A stretch of 64,000 nucleotides of DNA from Roseovarius sp. M141. GTDB lineage: Bacteria > Pseudomonadota > Alphaproteobacteria > Rhodobacterales > Rhodobacteraceae. Positions 54,092-62,462 of this stretch are shown piece by piece. Position 1 is the stretch's first letter, and each line of letters starts with the position of its first letter. The stretch lies in assembly GCF_024355225.1 (NCBI RefSeq), contig NZ_VCNH01000008.1, positions 1,736,001-1,800,000 on the forward strand, written 5' to 3'. The notes under the pieces were generated by a model, which worked only from the letters and a program-made list of their open reading frames with translations, was not told the DNA's origin and did no database searches. The position numbers and the translations under genes are program-made.

Positions 54092-55513
54092 TCAAAAGTT
54101 GAAGTAGAGGAAAACGTCACTGCGAGAAATCAGCATAAAGATGCAGGCAATTCCGAACAGGATTGAGGCCAGGACCGTCTTCCACATCGGCCTGATATCG
54201 CGGGAAAATTGATCCGTGTTGGGCAGAGCCAAGACGCCGATCAATGCCAGCAGCAGGTATTTGCCCGCCGCGCTGGCATCCGATATCACGACATGCTTCG
54301 GCCCTTCCATCGCATCGGGGTTCAGGCCAAACATCGTTTGCAGGATATCTACCGCCTGGGCGGCGCTTTCGGCGCGGAAAAACACCCACGCAAGATGTAC
54401 CATGAAAAAGGTCAGCGCCCATTTAAGGATCGTCGGCAGGCGCAAGCCGGTCATGGCGAACGCACGCTCTACGACCAGTCCGGCGCCATGAATGGCCCCC
54501 CAGATGATAAAAGTCCAACCCGCCCCGTGCCACAGCCCGCCCAGCAGGAAGGTCGTCATCAGATTGGCACTGACGCGCATTTCGCCACGTCGATTTCCGC
54601 CGAGCGGGATGTAGATATAATCACGCAGGAACCGGGACAGCGTGATGTGCCAGCGACGCCAGAAATCCTGAATCGACAGCGCCTTGTAAGGCGAGAAAAA
54701 GTTCAGCGGCAGGCGTATGCCAAACATGCGCGCCGCCCCGATCGCCATGTCACTATAGCCGCTGAAGTCGAAATACAGCTGGAACGTGTAGGAAAACGTC
54801 GTGATCCACGCATCCAGAATGGTCAGCTGGGTATGATCCGCATACCCCACATCGGCATAAATGGCGAAGGTGTCGGCGATGACGACCTTTTTGAACAATC
54901 CCAGAGAAAATATGATGCAGCCCGCCAACAGGTTTTTCCAGCGCAGCATGGACGTGGTGCGCCGCATGAACTGTGGCATCATCTCCTTGTGGTGAACGAT
55001 GGGACCGGCGATCAACTGAGGAAAGAAGGTCACGAAAACCGCGTAGTTCAGTGCCGAACTGCGCTCGGCTTTGCCCTTGTAGCTATCGACCAGATAGGTG
55101 ATCTGCTGAAAGGTGAAGAATGAAATCGCCAACGGCAAGAGAATGTCGGGCACGCTCAGATCACTCCTGACGAGGCCATTCACCGTCTCGATCAGGAACG
55201 CGAAATATTTGAAGTAAGCGAGCAGACCAAGGTTAAGGGCGATGCCCAGCATCAAAAGCGCAAAGCTTTTGCTTCGGGCGGGCACCGGGGGGGCGATGTA
55301 GTGTTGAATGCCCCTTGAGATTGCGAAATTGGCGGCGATCGACCCAACCAGCAGCGGCAGGTACTCAAATTTCCAATAGCCATAGAAAAACAGAGAGCAG
55401 ACGATCAGCCACCACAGGCTTGCCCGTTGGCCGAAGAGGCGCGCCGTGACAAAATAGCCCACAAGGCTGAGGGGGAGAAACAGGAATACGAACTGGGCGG
55501 AACTGAAAAGCAC
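54092..55513 (-). CDS. MBOAT O-acyltransferase, AlgI-like
   Basis: A 473-residue polytopic membrane protein: the N-terminal LFSSAQFVFLFLPLSLVGYFVTARLFGQRASLWWLIVCSLFFYGYWKFEYLPLL, then FPQLIAGPIVHHKEMMPQF, the FSGYSDMAIG and RRWHITLSRFLRDYIYIPLGG motifs and the catalytic-His region LLGGLWHGAGWTFIIWG. It moves acetyl groups across the inner membrane to the AlgJ-like partner, which follows. The start is a GTG. The pair would O-acetylate the surface glycan made by the upstream genes. Confidence 0.92.
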   Translation of the reverse strand: MLFSSAQFVFLFLPLSLVGYFVTARLFGQRASLWWLIVCSLFFYGYWKFEYLPLLVGSIAANFAISRGIQHYIAPPVPARSKSFALLMLGIALNLGLLAYFKYFAFLIETVNGLVRSDLSVPDILLPLAISFFTFQQITYLVDSYKGKAERSSALNYAVFVTFFPQLIAGPIVHHKEMMPQFMRRTTSMLRWKNLLAGCIIFSLGLFKKVVIADTFAIYADVGYADHTQLTILDAWITTFSYTFQLYFDFSGYSDMAIGAARMFGIRLPLNFFSPYKALSIQDFWRRWHITLSRFLRDYIYIPLGGNRRGEMRVSANLMTTFLLGGLWHGAGWTFIIWGAIHGAGLVVERAFAMTGLRLPTILKWALTFFMVHLAWVFFRAESAAQAVDILQTMFGLNPDAMEGPKHVVISDASAAGKYLLLALIGVLALPNTDQFSRDIRPMWKTVLASILFGIACIFMLISRSDVFLYFNF

Positions 55514-55697
55514 CTAGGCTTACCCCGATTGTCTCGCAGGGCTATTCCCCGTGCCGAATGGATGTCTCATGTCCCACGCCTTGGCGGTGACGATGAACCA
55601 GAACACTCCCTTATCAAATCACCCTGTTTGGGCCAATAGGCACTGACGTCAAACAGGTCTCCTTACGATCCTCGGCTATTCGTGCTGCGGTCATCGA

Positions 55698-57497
55698 CTA
55701 AACCGGCGTAGGCGGCAGGATCAGGGGGATGCGTGCATCCGCGTGGTAATGCCAATCACCCGGCGGGGCGTCCTCGTCGGCCATCAGTCGCCAGTGAAAC
55801 CCCGGGGTAAAGGGCGAGAGGGCGGAATAGGTCCAGTGCCGCTCGGCCTTGTCGTCGCGGAACAGGAGGGTATCGATCTGATCGCTCGTTTCCGCGCGCA
55901 GCTCGACCGCGAGGCGCGCGCCCGTGGGCAGGTCGCAACGTAGAGTGGCGCGCTGCGGGCCATATCCGGCAAACTGCCCCAGCTCGATCCTCGTGCTACG
56001 GGCGGCAAAGGGGGCAAGGGTGAGCACCGAGTCGCCGGTCTGGTCGTGGGCCGCGAGCGTCAGCGTCGCATCCGTGCCCAAGGGCAGGGCTAGCGTCTGT
56101 GCGGTGCTTGCTGTGTCCAGCGCAATGGGTTGTGAAAATGCACGCCCGTCCTGCGTATGGTCAAGCGTGCCAGTGATCCGGGCCAGCGCCAGCAGATCCG
56201 GCGCGCCGCTGATTCGTATCATCTCCAGTCCGAAATCGTTCGGGGTCAGCGTCAGGACGGCATCGGTGCAATCGCGCGTCGCACCCTCCAGCCGCCGGAC
56301 CCCCGCCGCATCCGCGAGGATGGCGAACCCCGATACCCGATAGGCCAACGGCTCGCCCGGCGACAGGGCAAGGGTTAATCCCATTGCATCGGTGGCCGCG
56401 TCCAGCATTGCCGAGACGATGGCCGGGCGCGGACGGTGCGGCGCCAGTGGCGGTGCCGTCAGGGTGACGCCTAGGGCGTGCAGCCCCGTGATTTGTTCCG
56501 CGCCGGTAGGCAGGTTGGCCAAAACGCTCAGCCGCCGCGCACCGGTGGGAATGGGAGCAAGCGTGCTGCGCTGGATCAATGGGTCCGGCCCGTGTTGGGC
56601 CAGAAAATCACGCAACAGCGTGAACGGGTCGGTGGCCAGGGTGATCCAGCGCAAGGTGGCGATTGGCTGGGACAGATCCCATTCGAACCGGCCATGGCCA
56701 GCATCGGCGCCGGTTGGCAGGGTGAAACGCGGTGTGCCGGTATCCGGGTCGTCGCTGGGCGCCGGGACCGCGAACCGCGCAATCAACCTGTCAGTGAGGG
56801 TCTGGGACAGCGCATCGCCCGCCTCGGGCCCCACCCGGTCCGACAGATCCAGGGGCAGGGCATCCAGTACGCCCTCGACCGTGCGGGTCAGCGCGTCGCG
56901 GCTGATCGGGTCCGGCCCGGCCCGCGCCCCAAGGACATCGAGCAAAGCGCCGGGGTCAAAGGTCGCGGTCATCGCCAGACGTGGGGACACGCCGCGATAG
57001 CCGATGGCGCCGGTGACGAACAGCGGCAGCGTTCCGTCCTGCAGCAGGGCTTCCATGATCGCGGCGCTATCGATGTGAAGGCGGCGCACAAACCGGGCGG
57101 TGCCGTCGCCGCGCATCACCAGCGTCGCGGTGCCGGTGACATCGCCCGGCAAGGCGATCGCGCCCGGCACGCTGCCCAGTTTGAGCTGCCCGGTGAGCGC
57201 CTCAAGCGGCGCCAATGTCGCGCCGGGGTGGCCCTCGCGCAACGCCTCCAGCAGGTCGGTTTGCGCCCGTGTCGCGGCGAGGCCGACATCCAGCACGCCA
57301 AACGGCGCAGGCGGCAGGAACGGGGTGGTGGGCCGTGTGATCGACAACCGAAACGAGGGCAGGCCGTCCGCGCTGGTGGCCAGCCCAAGCGTGGTATGGG
57401 GCGCGAGCCAGTTGTCCTGTCCAAAGGCCCGCCAGACGGGTCCGTCCTCCAGTACCAGCGTTTCGCCAAAATCCGGTAGCCCCTTGAGGATGATCAT
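55698..57497 (-). CDS. Large beta-rich protein of an unknown cluster (599 aa)
   Basis: I do not recognise this protein. No signal peptide or membrane helix is visible. It is rich in alternating strands (ATLRCDLPTGARLAVELRAETSDQIDTLLFRDDKAERHWTYSALSPF) and many Thr/Leu/Ala runs, with Pro at domain breaks. The C-terminal third has stretches (LEMIRISGAPDLLALARITGTLDHTQDGRAFSQPIALDT) like the repeat domain of the first protein of this cluster. It is the last gene of the six-gene minus-strand unit, 22 bases after the 829-residue protein. Composition matches the neighbours. Confidence 0.75.
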   Translation of the reverse strand: MIILKGLPDFGETLVLEDGPVWRAFGQDNWLAPHTTLGLATSADGLPSFRLSITRPTTPFLPPAPFGVLDVGLAATRAQTDLLEALREGHPGATLAPLEALTGQLKLGSVPGAIALPGDVTGTATLVMRGDGTARFVRRLHIDSAAIMEALLQDGTLPLFVTGAIGYRGVSPRLAMTATFDPGALLDVLGARAGPDPISRDALTRTVEGVLDALPLDLSDRVGPEAGDALSQTLTDRLIARFAVPAPSDDPDTGTPRFTLPTGADAGHGRFEWDLSQPIATLRWITLATDPFTLLRDFLAQHGPDPLIQRSTLAPIPTGARRLSVLANLPTGAEQITGLHALGVTLTAPPLAPHRPRPAIVSAMLDAATDAMGLTLALSPGEPLAYRVSGFAILADAAGVRRLEGATRDCTDAVLTLTPNDFGLEMIRISGAPDLLALARITGTLDHTQDGRAFSQPIALDTASTAQTLALPLGTDATLTLAAHDQTGDSVLTLAPFAARSTRIELGQFAGYGPQRATLRCDLPTGARLAVELRAETSDQIDTLLFRDDKAERHWTYSALSPFTPGFHWRLMADEDAPPGDWHYHADARIPLILPPTPV

Positions 57498-57519
57498 CTC
57501 GCACGCGCCCCCCCGCGGA

Positions 57520-60009
57520 TCACGGAAAGACGCTGAGGAACAGGATGTTGGAACTGCTGGTCAGCGGCTCGGGGTCGCGATCCTGTCGGCCGTTCACCCG
57601 GATCACGGTCTTGGTGTACCGGTACGTGCTGTCAGGCCGCACGCGCCGCAGGATCACCTCGTCAAAGGGGTAATCGACGCGGGCAATCACCTTTTGCGTT
57701 GCCTCATTCAGCGCCACCGTCGCGCCGCCCTCGAATTCGACCAGAATGGTGTGGATCTGATCATGGGGCCGGTCGGCAGGGACCGCAAACACCGCTGCGA
57801 TCGCATGAATTTCGACCTCGCGGTAATATTCCAGCGTCGAGCGGTCGAGGATTGAGTCCAGGATCGCGGCGTCGTCGAGCTCGATGCGGGGCGCGGTCGT
57901 TACTTGCAAAGTGGCGCGCACAAGGCTGAACACGACCGGTATGCTCGTTGTCAGGTCGAGCGTTTCCCCCGTTGCAAGCTGCATTCCATTTGTGATCTGG
58001 TCGGAAAGGTTGATCGGCACAGCTACCCCCGCGCGCGTTGCCGACAGGGCAAGATCGTCCAGCAACAGCGGGCTTTCGATGGCGTTCGTAACGCTCACCG
58101 CCAGCGTGGCGCCTCCCGAGCCGAGTGCCACATCCACGACGGGGCCGGCCAGTCTGCGAAAATCGGCGACGAAGGGCAGCGATTCCGTTTCCCAACCCTC
58201 GATCTCGATATCGACCTGCCCACCAAAAACGCTTGCGGTGCGTCCCAGCATCGCATCGAAGGCAATCTGGAAATCGGCGACCGGGATCGACAGCGTGTCA
58301 AATACGGTCGATTGCAGCATCAAGGCCCCCCCCAGCCTTTCCTCGGTCACGCGGCCTGCCTCGGTCGGGCGGTGGATCGTAAACCGCACCTCTGATGTAA
58401 CGAACGCCTGTAGCACGATGGCTTCTGCATCCTGCGAGGTCTGCGCCGCTAGGGCTGTGCGGGCGTCCGTCAGGCGGGCAGGGTCGGTGTAGGGTGCGAC
58501 TGCGTAATCCAGCGTCACATCGGTATTCGTCGTCGACCCGCCATTTGAACGGACACGCAGCGTCATGAAGGGCGAGCGTAGCGCGCCGCCGCGCCGACTG
58601 ATGCGGAAATCGTCAGGCAGGTAGAAGAACACGTTCCGCTCGGTGGCGTCCTGAAAATAGGAATGTACATTGCCCGCGAACTCCTGGCGTCGCCGCAAAA
58701 CTCCACTGGTCGGGGGCTGGCCCGGCGTGCCATTGCCGCCGCTGGACAGGCCATCAAATATATAGCCGTGCAGATCGGCGGAAAAGGCGAAGGGTTCGGG
58801 TGACACGGCCTGCTCCATCTCGGCTTCGATCAGGATGAACTGAGGCTCGGGCGGGGCAAGCTGCGTGATCTTCACCGGATCGGACAGGACCCGCTTGCGG
58901 GTCTGCCGGTCGGTCAGCGATATGCGCACAGAGCTGGGCGGCGCGGTGCCTGCGGGAATTGTCAGCGAGAAGTTGCGCAGATTTCCGGGGCTGGAAAATG
59001 CGCAGTAGCCATAAAGCCGGGCACCGGTTTTGCCGTCCAGAATATCGAGCCAGGTGCGCGACGCGTTCTTGTTCGCACCGCAGGGCGGCAGTTGCGGCGC
59101 GCCGGCGAACAGGCTGGGGTGAAAGGATTTCGAGTTCTTCACGCCCAGATTATAGCGATCAAACTTGCGCCCGCGAATATCGACACGTTCCGACCCATTG
59201 AAGACGACGATGGGTTTTACCAGTGCCGGCGTGGGCTGGGCAATGACCGGCCCAGTCGGGCGGACGATCGGCCCGGTCGGCCGGATAACCGGTCCCGTTG
59301 GCCGGACAGCTGGCTTCAGCGGCCGCACCGCGACGGCAATGCGCGGGTCGATGGCGCGGACACGCGCTGTCAGCACTTGCGGGTTCACGGCGCTTGCCTC
59401 GGTTCGCGCGGTTTCCTGTGCTTCGGGGATCATCAGCCTTGCCTTGCGGTTCACAATCAGCGTTGCGCCGCGTGCGGGATCCTGAAGTACCGCGAAAACC
59501 TCATCGCGTTGGGGCATGCCGGACAGAACAAGGGCTACATCCGCGCCGTCTTCGTCTCTGATAACCTCCTGAAACAGAAGCGATTTACGGGATGCGCGCG
59601 CGCCCTGCACCGTGTAGGACAAAATAACCTCGATGTCATGGGGCAGGGCGCTATGCTGGCTGGCGGTTGCGGCCAGCGCAGAGGCGGGCAATGTCTCAAG
59701 CCGCAGTGCCAGACGCCATGTGCCGTCGGTGTCGCTAAAGCCGATCCGATAGCGGGTCTGGCCCGAAACCAGTTCCTCGCCCAGATGATAGCGCGGCAGC
59801 CAGAACTTCAGCGAGGGGTTGGCAGCATCCTCGAACAGCTGGGTGTCCTGCGGCGTAGGGCTGGGCGCCACGGGCGCTGTGGCCTTGTTGCGCGGCACAG
59901 CACCGGACAGGGCCTTGATCCGTTCCGGCATTGCGCCGTGTGACAGTGTGGCAAGCGCTATCGGCGCCTGAAAATCGGCGCCCGGTGTCGCGGTCAGATT
60001 GGTCGGCAT
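57520..60009 (-). CDS. Large beta-rich protein of an unknown cluster (829 aa)
   Basis: An unrecognised 829-residue protein with no signal peptide. Residues ~60-240 form a beta-rich domain. At ~235-260 there is a short proline repeat, (V/I)xRPTGP three times. The middle holds FDRYNLGVKNSKSFHPSLFAGAPQLPPCGANKNASRTWLDILDGKTGARLYGYCAF. The last ~110 residues (IHTILVEFEGGATVALNEATQKVIARVDYPFDEVILRRVRPDSTYRYTKTVIRVNG) have the layout of the ~90-residue repeat in the first gene of the cluster. The start has AAAGGA six bases upstream. Confidence 0.75.
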   Translation of the reverse strand: MPTNLTATPGADFQAPIALATLSHGAMPERIKALSGAVPRNKATAPVAPSPTPQDTQLFEDAANPSLKFWLPRYHLGEELVSGQTRYRIGFSDTDGTWRLALRLETLPASALAATASQHSALPHDIEVILSYTVQGARASRKSLLFQEVIRDEDGADVALVLSGMPQRDEVFAVLQDPARGATLIVNRKARLMIPEAQETARTEASAVNPQVLTARVRAIDPRIAVAVRPLKPAVRPTGPVIRPTGPIVRPTGPVIAQPTPALVKPIVVFNGSERVDIRGRKFDRYNLGVKNSKSFHPSLFAGAPQLPPCGANKNASRTWLDILDGKTGARLYGYCAFSSPGNLRNFSLTIPAGTAPPSSVRISLTDRQTRKRVLSDPVKITQLAPPEPQFILIEAEMEQAVSPEPFAFSADLHGYIFDGLSSGGNGTPGQPPTSGVLRRRQEFAGNVHSYFQDATERNVFFYLPDDFRISRRGGALRSPFMTLRVRSNGGSTTNTDVTLDYAVAPYTDPARLTDARTALAAQTSQDAEAIVLQAFVTSEVRFTIHRPTEAGRVTEERLGGALMLQSTVFDTLSIPVADFQIAFDAMLGRTASVFGGQVDIEIEGWETESLPFVADFRRLAGPVVDVALGSGGATLAVSVTNAIESPLLLDDLALSATRAGVAVPINLSDQITNGMQLATGETLDLTTSIPVVFSLVRATLQVTTAPRIELDDAAILDSILDRSTLEYYREVEIHAIAAVFAVPADRPHDQIHTILVEFEGGATVALNEATQKVIARVDYPFDEVILRRVRPDSTYRYTKTVIRVNGRQDRDPEPLTSSSNILFLSVFP
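59243..59309 (-). repeat. Tandem repeat encoding RPTGP units
   Basis: About 67 bases with tandem ~21-base units in the 829-residue protein, read as RPTGPVI, RPTGPIV, RPTGPVI. It is a short proline-rich linker. Confidence 0.8.
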
Positions 60010-60057
60010 GCAGCGTCCTTTCTTGAAATCGGTATTAAATATCGGGTGTGCGCGCGG

Positions 60058-61038
60058 TCATGGCCGGGTTGCGGGGCGCAGCCCGACGCCCCAGAAGTGG
60101 CCGACGTCGGTTATGGTCAGCGCGATCATGCCGTGGCGCGTTTTCGCGCTTTTGCCATTGGCCAAAGCGCGGGAGGCGACGGTATAGGGTGTGATATCAG
60201 CCCCGGCGGCTTGCAACTGCGCCAGCATCTTGCCGCGGATCGCGCCGTCGCCGCCCCAAAGGCAGCGTGCGAAGAAAAAGAGGGTGAGCGTGGGCAACAG
60301 TCCTGATGAATCCACGCTGTAACTGAACCCCACGTCGCCGCCGGGCAACCGGTCGCGCAGCCTGTGTTCGTAGCTGTCTTCGATCACCCTGCGGATGTCG
60401 TCGGCGCGGTGCGCCAGCCCGACGGGGTGGAGGAGGTTGACCAGCGCCTCTGGTACGGGGGAGCCACGGTAATACACCTCGCGTCGCGGGCCGGGGCCAA
60501 GCGCCAGCATGCGGGTACTCAGCCCCCCGACATTTCCCGGCGGACGCGGAAGGGCGAGGTCGGCGATCATTTGCGCGGCCTTGTCGTCATCCGTCCATTC
60601 CAGATAGGCCTTGTAGTCATCGCCCGCAGCGCCATGACGCCCGCCAACCCAGGCGCCGAACCCGCCGGGCGGTACGTGGGGTAGCGCCACATCCAGCAGT
60701 CCGGTATCACCGTCCCAGCCCAGCCGCGCCAGACCATCCAGCACAAAGGGCAGGCGGCGGTCCGGGGGGAGGGCGGCGGCGGGATCGAACGTCCAGCGCA
60801 GCCTGGGATCGGCGGCGGCAAAGGACAGCTCGAACGGAAATCCATCTCCGGTCAAATCGCTGCCGGTCCACAGCTCGTCGCGCGACAGCCGCTCGCCAGC
60901 AAGCGTTCGCAGAGCCGTCTCAGCGCGCGCGCGCAAGCCTGCCGGATAGCCTGCCAGCCCCAGACGGGCCGCTTGGGGCAGCAGGTCAGGGGGGCGCCGA
61001 TCAGGGGTCGCATCGGGGATGGCGGTTGCATGGGTCAT
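60058..61038 (-). CDS. Protein with weak resemblance to ABBA/DMATS-type prenyltransferases
   Basis: A 326-residue protein I cannot place with confidence. LTGDGFPFELSFAAADPRLRWTFDP at about residues 62-86 looks like the start of the DMATS fold; KAYLEW, RREVYYRG and LTLFFFARCLWGG later resemble alternating strands with basic and tyrosine residues that line the prenyl diphosphate pocket. No signal peptide. Its ATG overlaps the stop of the small beta-domain gene (ATGA). This function is a guess by eye: it could equally be an unrelated beta-barrel. Confidence 0.6.
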   Translation of the reverse strand: MTHATAIPDATPDRRPPDLLPQAARLGLAGYPAGLRARAETALRTLAGERLSRDELWTGSDLTGDGFPFELSFAAADPRLRWTFDPAAALPPDRRLPFVLDGLARLGWDGDTGLLDVALPHVPPGGFGAWVGGRHGAAGDDYKAYLEWTDDDKAAQMIADLALPRPPGNVGGLSTRMLALGPGPRREVYYRGSPVPEALVNLLHPVGLAHRADDIRRVIEDSYEHRLRDRLPGGDVGFSYSVDSSGLLPTLTLFFFARCLWGGDGAIRGKMLAQLQAAGADITPYTVASRALANGKSAKTRHGMIALTITDVGHFWGVGLRPATRP

Positions 61039-61370
61039 TGCCGGTCCTCCTCCTGCACTGTGATGTCCAAAACGGCCTGGCTGCCCGGATTGACCGTGAC
61101 CTGTCCGGTTCCGCTACGCCCGTCTGCGGCGCGGGCCAGCAACGTATAGCGTCCCGGTATCAGCGCGCCGTATCGGTAGGTGCCATCCGGGCCCGTGACC
61201 TGACCGATGTCCTGATGGCGCGGGCTGTCGCCGGTGACCATGACCATCGCGCCGATCACCGGCGTACCGTCCGGCCCAAGGACCCGGCCAGTGATGACCG
61301 ACGGGGCAGCGCGTGTCCCGTCGGCATTTGCATCACCGGCATCCGATCCGGACCTGCCCGCCGCCGTCAT
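61035..61370 (-). CDS. Small carboxypeptidase-regulatory-like (beta-sandwich) protein
   Basis: A 111-residue protein consisting of one CarboxypepD_reg-like domain: TGRVLGPDGTPVIGAMVMVTGDSPRHQDIGQVTGPDGTYRYGALIPGRYTLLARAADGRSGTGQVTVNPGSQAVLDITVQEE. Such domains fold as seven-stranded sandwiches and usually bind or cap other proteins. No signal peptide. ACGAGG lies five bases before the ATG. Stop and start overlap with the next gene, so it is made with the prenyltransferase-like protein. Confidence 0.85.
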   Translation of the reverse strand: MTAAGRSGSDAGDANADGTRAAPSVITGRVLGPDGTPVIGAMVMVTGDSPRHQDIGQVTGPDGTYRYGALIPGRYTLLARAADGRSGTGQVTVNPGSQAVLDITVQEEDRQ

Positions 61371-61391
61371 GCCAACCTCGTCATGTCGCCA

Positions 61392-62447
61392 TCACGGGGC
61401 CTGACCGATCCAGCTGACGATGTTGTTGAACACGCCCGCCGTGATCCGTGTGGCCGAGTTGCCCGACAGGTGCCCGCTGGTGTGGATGCCAACACCGTAG
61501 CGCCCTCCGTCGGGCAGGTATTGCCAGACGGGCGCGCCGCTTTGGCCGCCGAACGTGTCGATCATGTATTTGATCTTGAACTCGGTGTGGCTGGCGATGG
61601 CCATCGAATGGAACCACTGCGTGCCCGATGGTTTGTCACCGGGATAGCCCGACAGGTTGACGACACCCGATTCCAGTTCGCTGTCGGACCGGTTCGTATA
61701 GCCTAACCAGCCCAGCCGGTCGCCGAACCGCGCGTCCTCGGGCAGCAGGATCGCACCATAATCCATGTCCGAATTCTGGCTTTCGGTCCATCCGCGCACG
61801 CTGCGCAATGCCCCGGTCGAGGCCGATCCGAACGGCTGGCTGCTGCCGCGACGGCCTGGGATCACCTCGATGCTGCTGGCCCAGCCACCGGCGCCGTGCA
61901 GGAACACGCAATGGCCTGCGGTCAGCACCACGCGCGGGCTGACCAGCCATCCGGTGCCGATAAAATTCGACCCATCCTGCGCGCGGATATTCAGCGAACA
62001 GATGCAGCGCCAAGGATACTGCTCATTGTTGGTCACTTCGATGCGTTCATCGGTTCCGATGACGACCTCTGGCATCATCGGGGCCATCTCGGACGCCGCG
62101 CGGCGTTCTTCGGGGGTGGCATAGGTGCCCCAATAGGCATCCAGCGCGGTCGCGGACGTGCTGGCCGCCCTGGGCATTGCCATGGCTTCGGGCTTGGGTT
62201 GGCTGATCGCCTCGACCGCACCTTCGGCGGCGGCGGCCTCGCCCTTGCCCATTTCGCCGTAGGACGGCTCGAACGCCATGGTCGCGGAGGCGGTCACGCG
62301 GCTGGACACCGGGCGCTGTGCCTCTTCGGCGCTTAGCGTCATATTCTCGCGTGCCTGCGCCTGCATGGTTTCTGCTTGGGCCTGCCCGCTTTCGATCAGC
62401 GCGCTCAGCTCCTTGGCGGTTTTTCCTTTGGTCTTTGCTGCGGACAT
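61392..62447 (-). CDS. Trypsin/V8-like serine protease without signal peptide
   Basis: A 351-residue protein with an S1 protease domain from about residue 125: H179 in VVLTAGHC, D229 in NSDMDYGAI, S303 in FGGQSGAPV. The order and spacing match glutamyl endopeptidase/V8-like enzymes. Residues 1-125 are charged and Ala/Glu/Met-rich with no hydrophobic leader (MSAAKTKGKTAKELSALIES), so it is not a Sec substrate by eye and may carry a pro-region. Ribosome site AAGGAG is eight bases before the ATG. It is second in the cluster. Confidence 0.9.
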   Translation of the reverse strand: MSAAKTKGKTAKELSALIESGQAQAETMQAQARENMTLSAEEAQRPVSSRVTASATMAFEPSYGEMGKGEAAAAEGAVEAISQPKPEAMAMPRAASTSATALDAYWGTYATPEERRAASEMAPMMPEVVIGTDERIEVTNNEQYPWRCICSLNIRAQDGSNFIGTGWLVSPRVVLTAGHCVFLHGAGGWASSIEVIPGRRGSSQPFGSASTGALRSVRGWTESQNSDMDYGAILLPEDARFGDRLGWLGYTNRSDSELESGVVNLSGYPGDKPSGTQWFHSMAIASHTEFKIKYMIDTFGGQSGAPVWQYLPDGGRYGVGIHTSGHLSGNSATRITAGVFNNIVSWIGQAP

Positions 62448-62462
62448 TTCAATATCTCCTTG

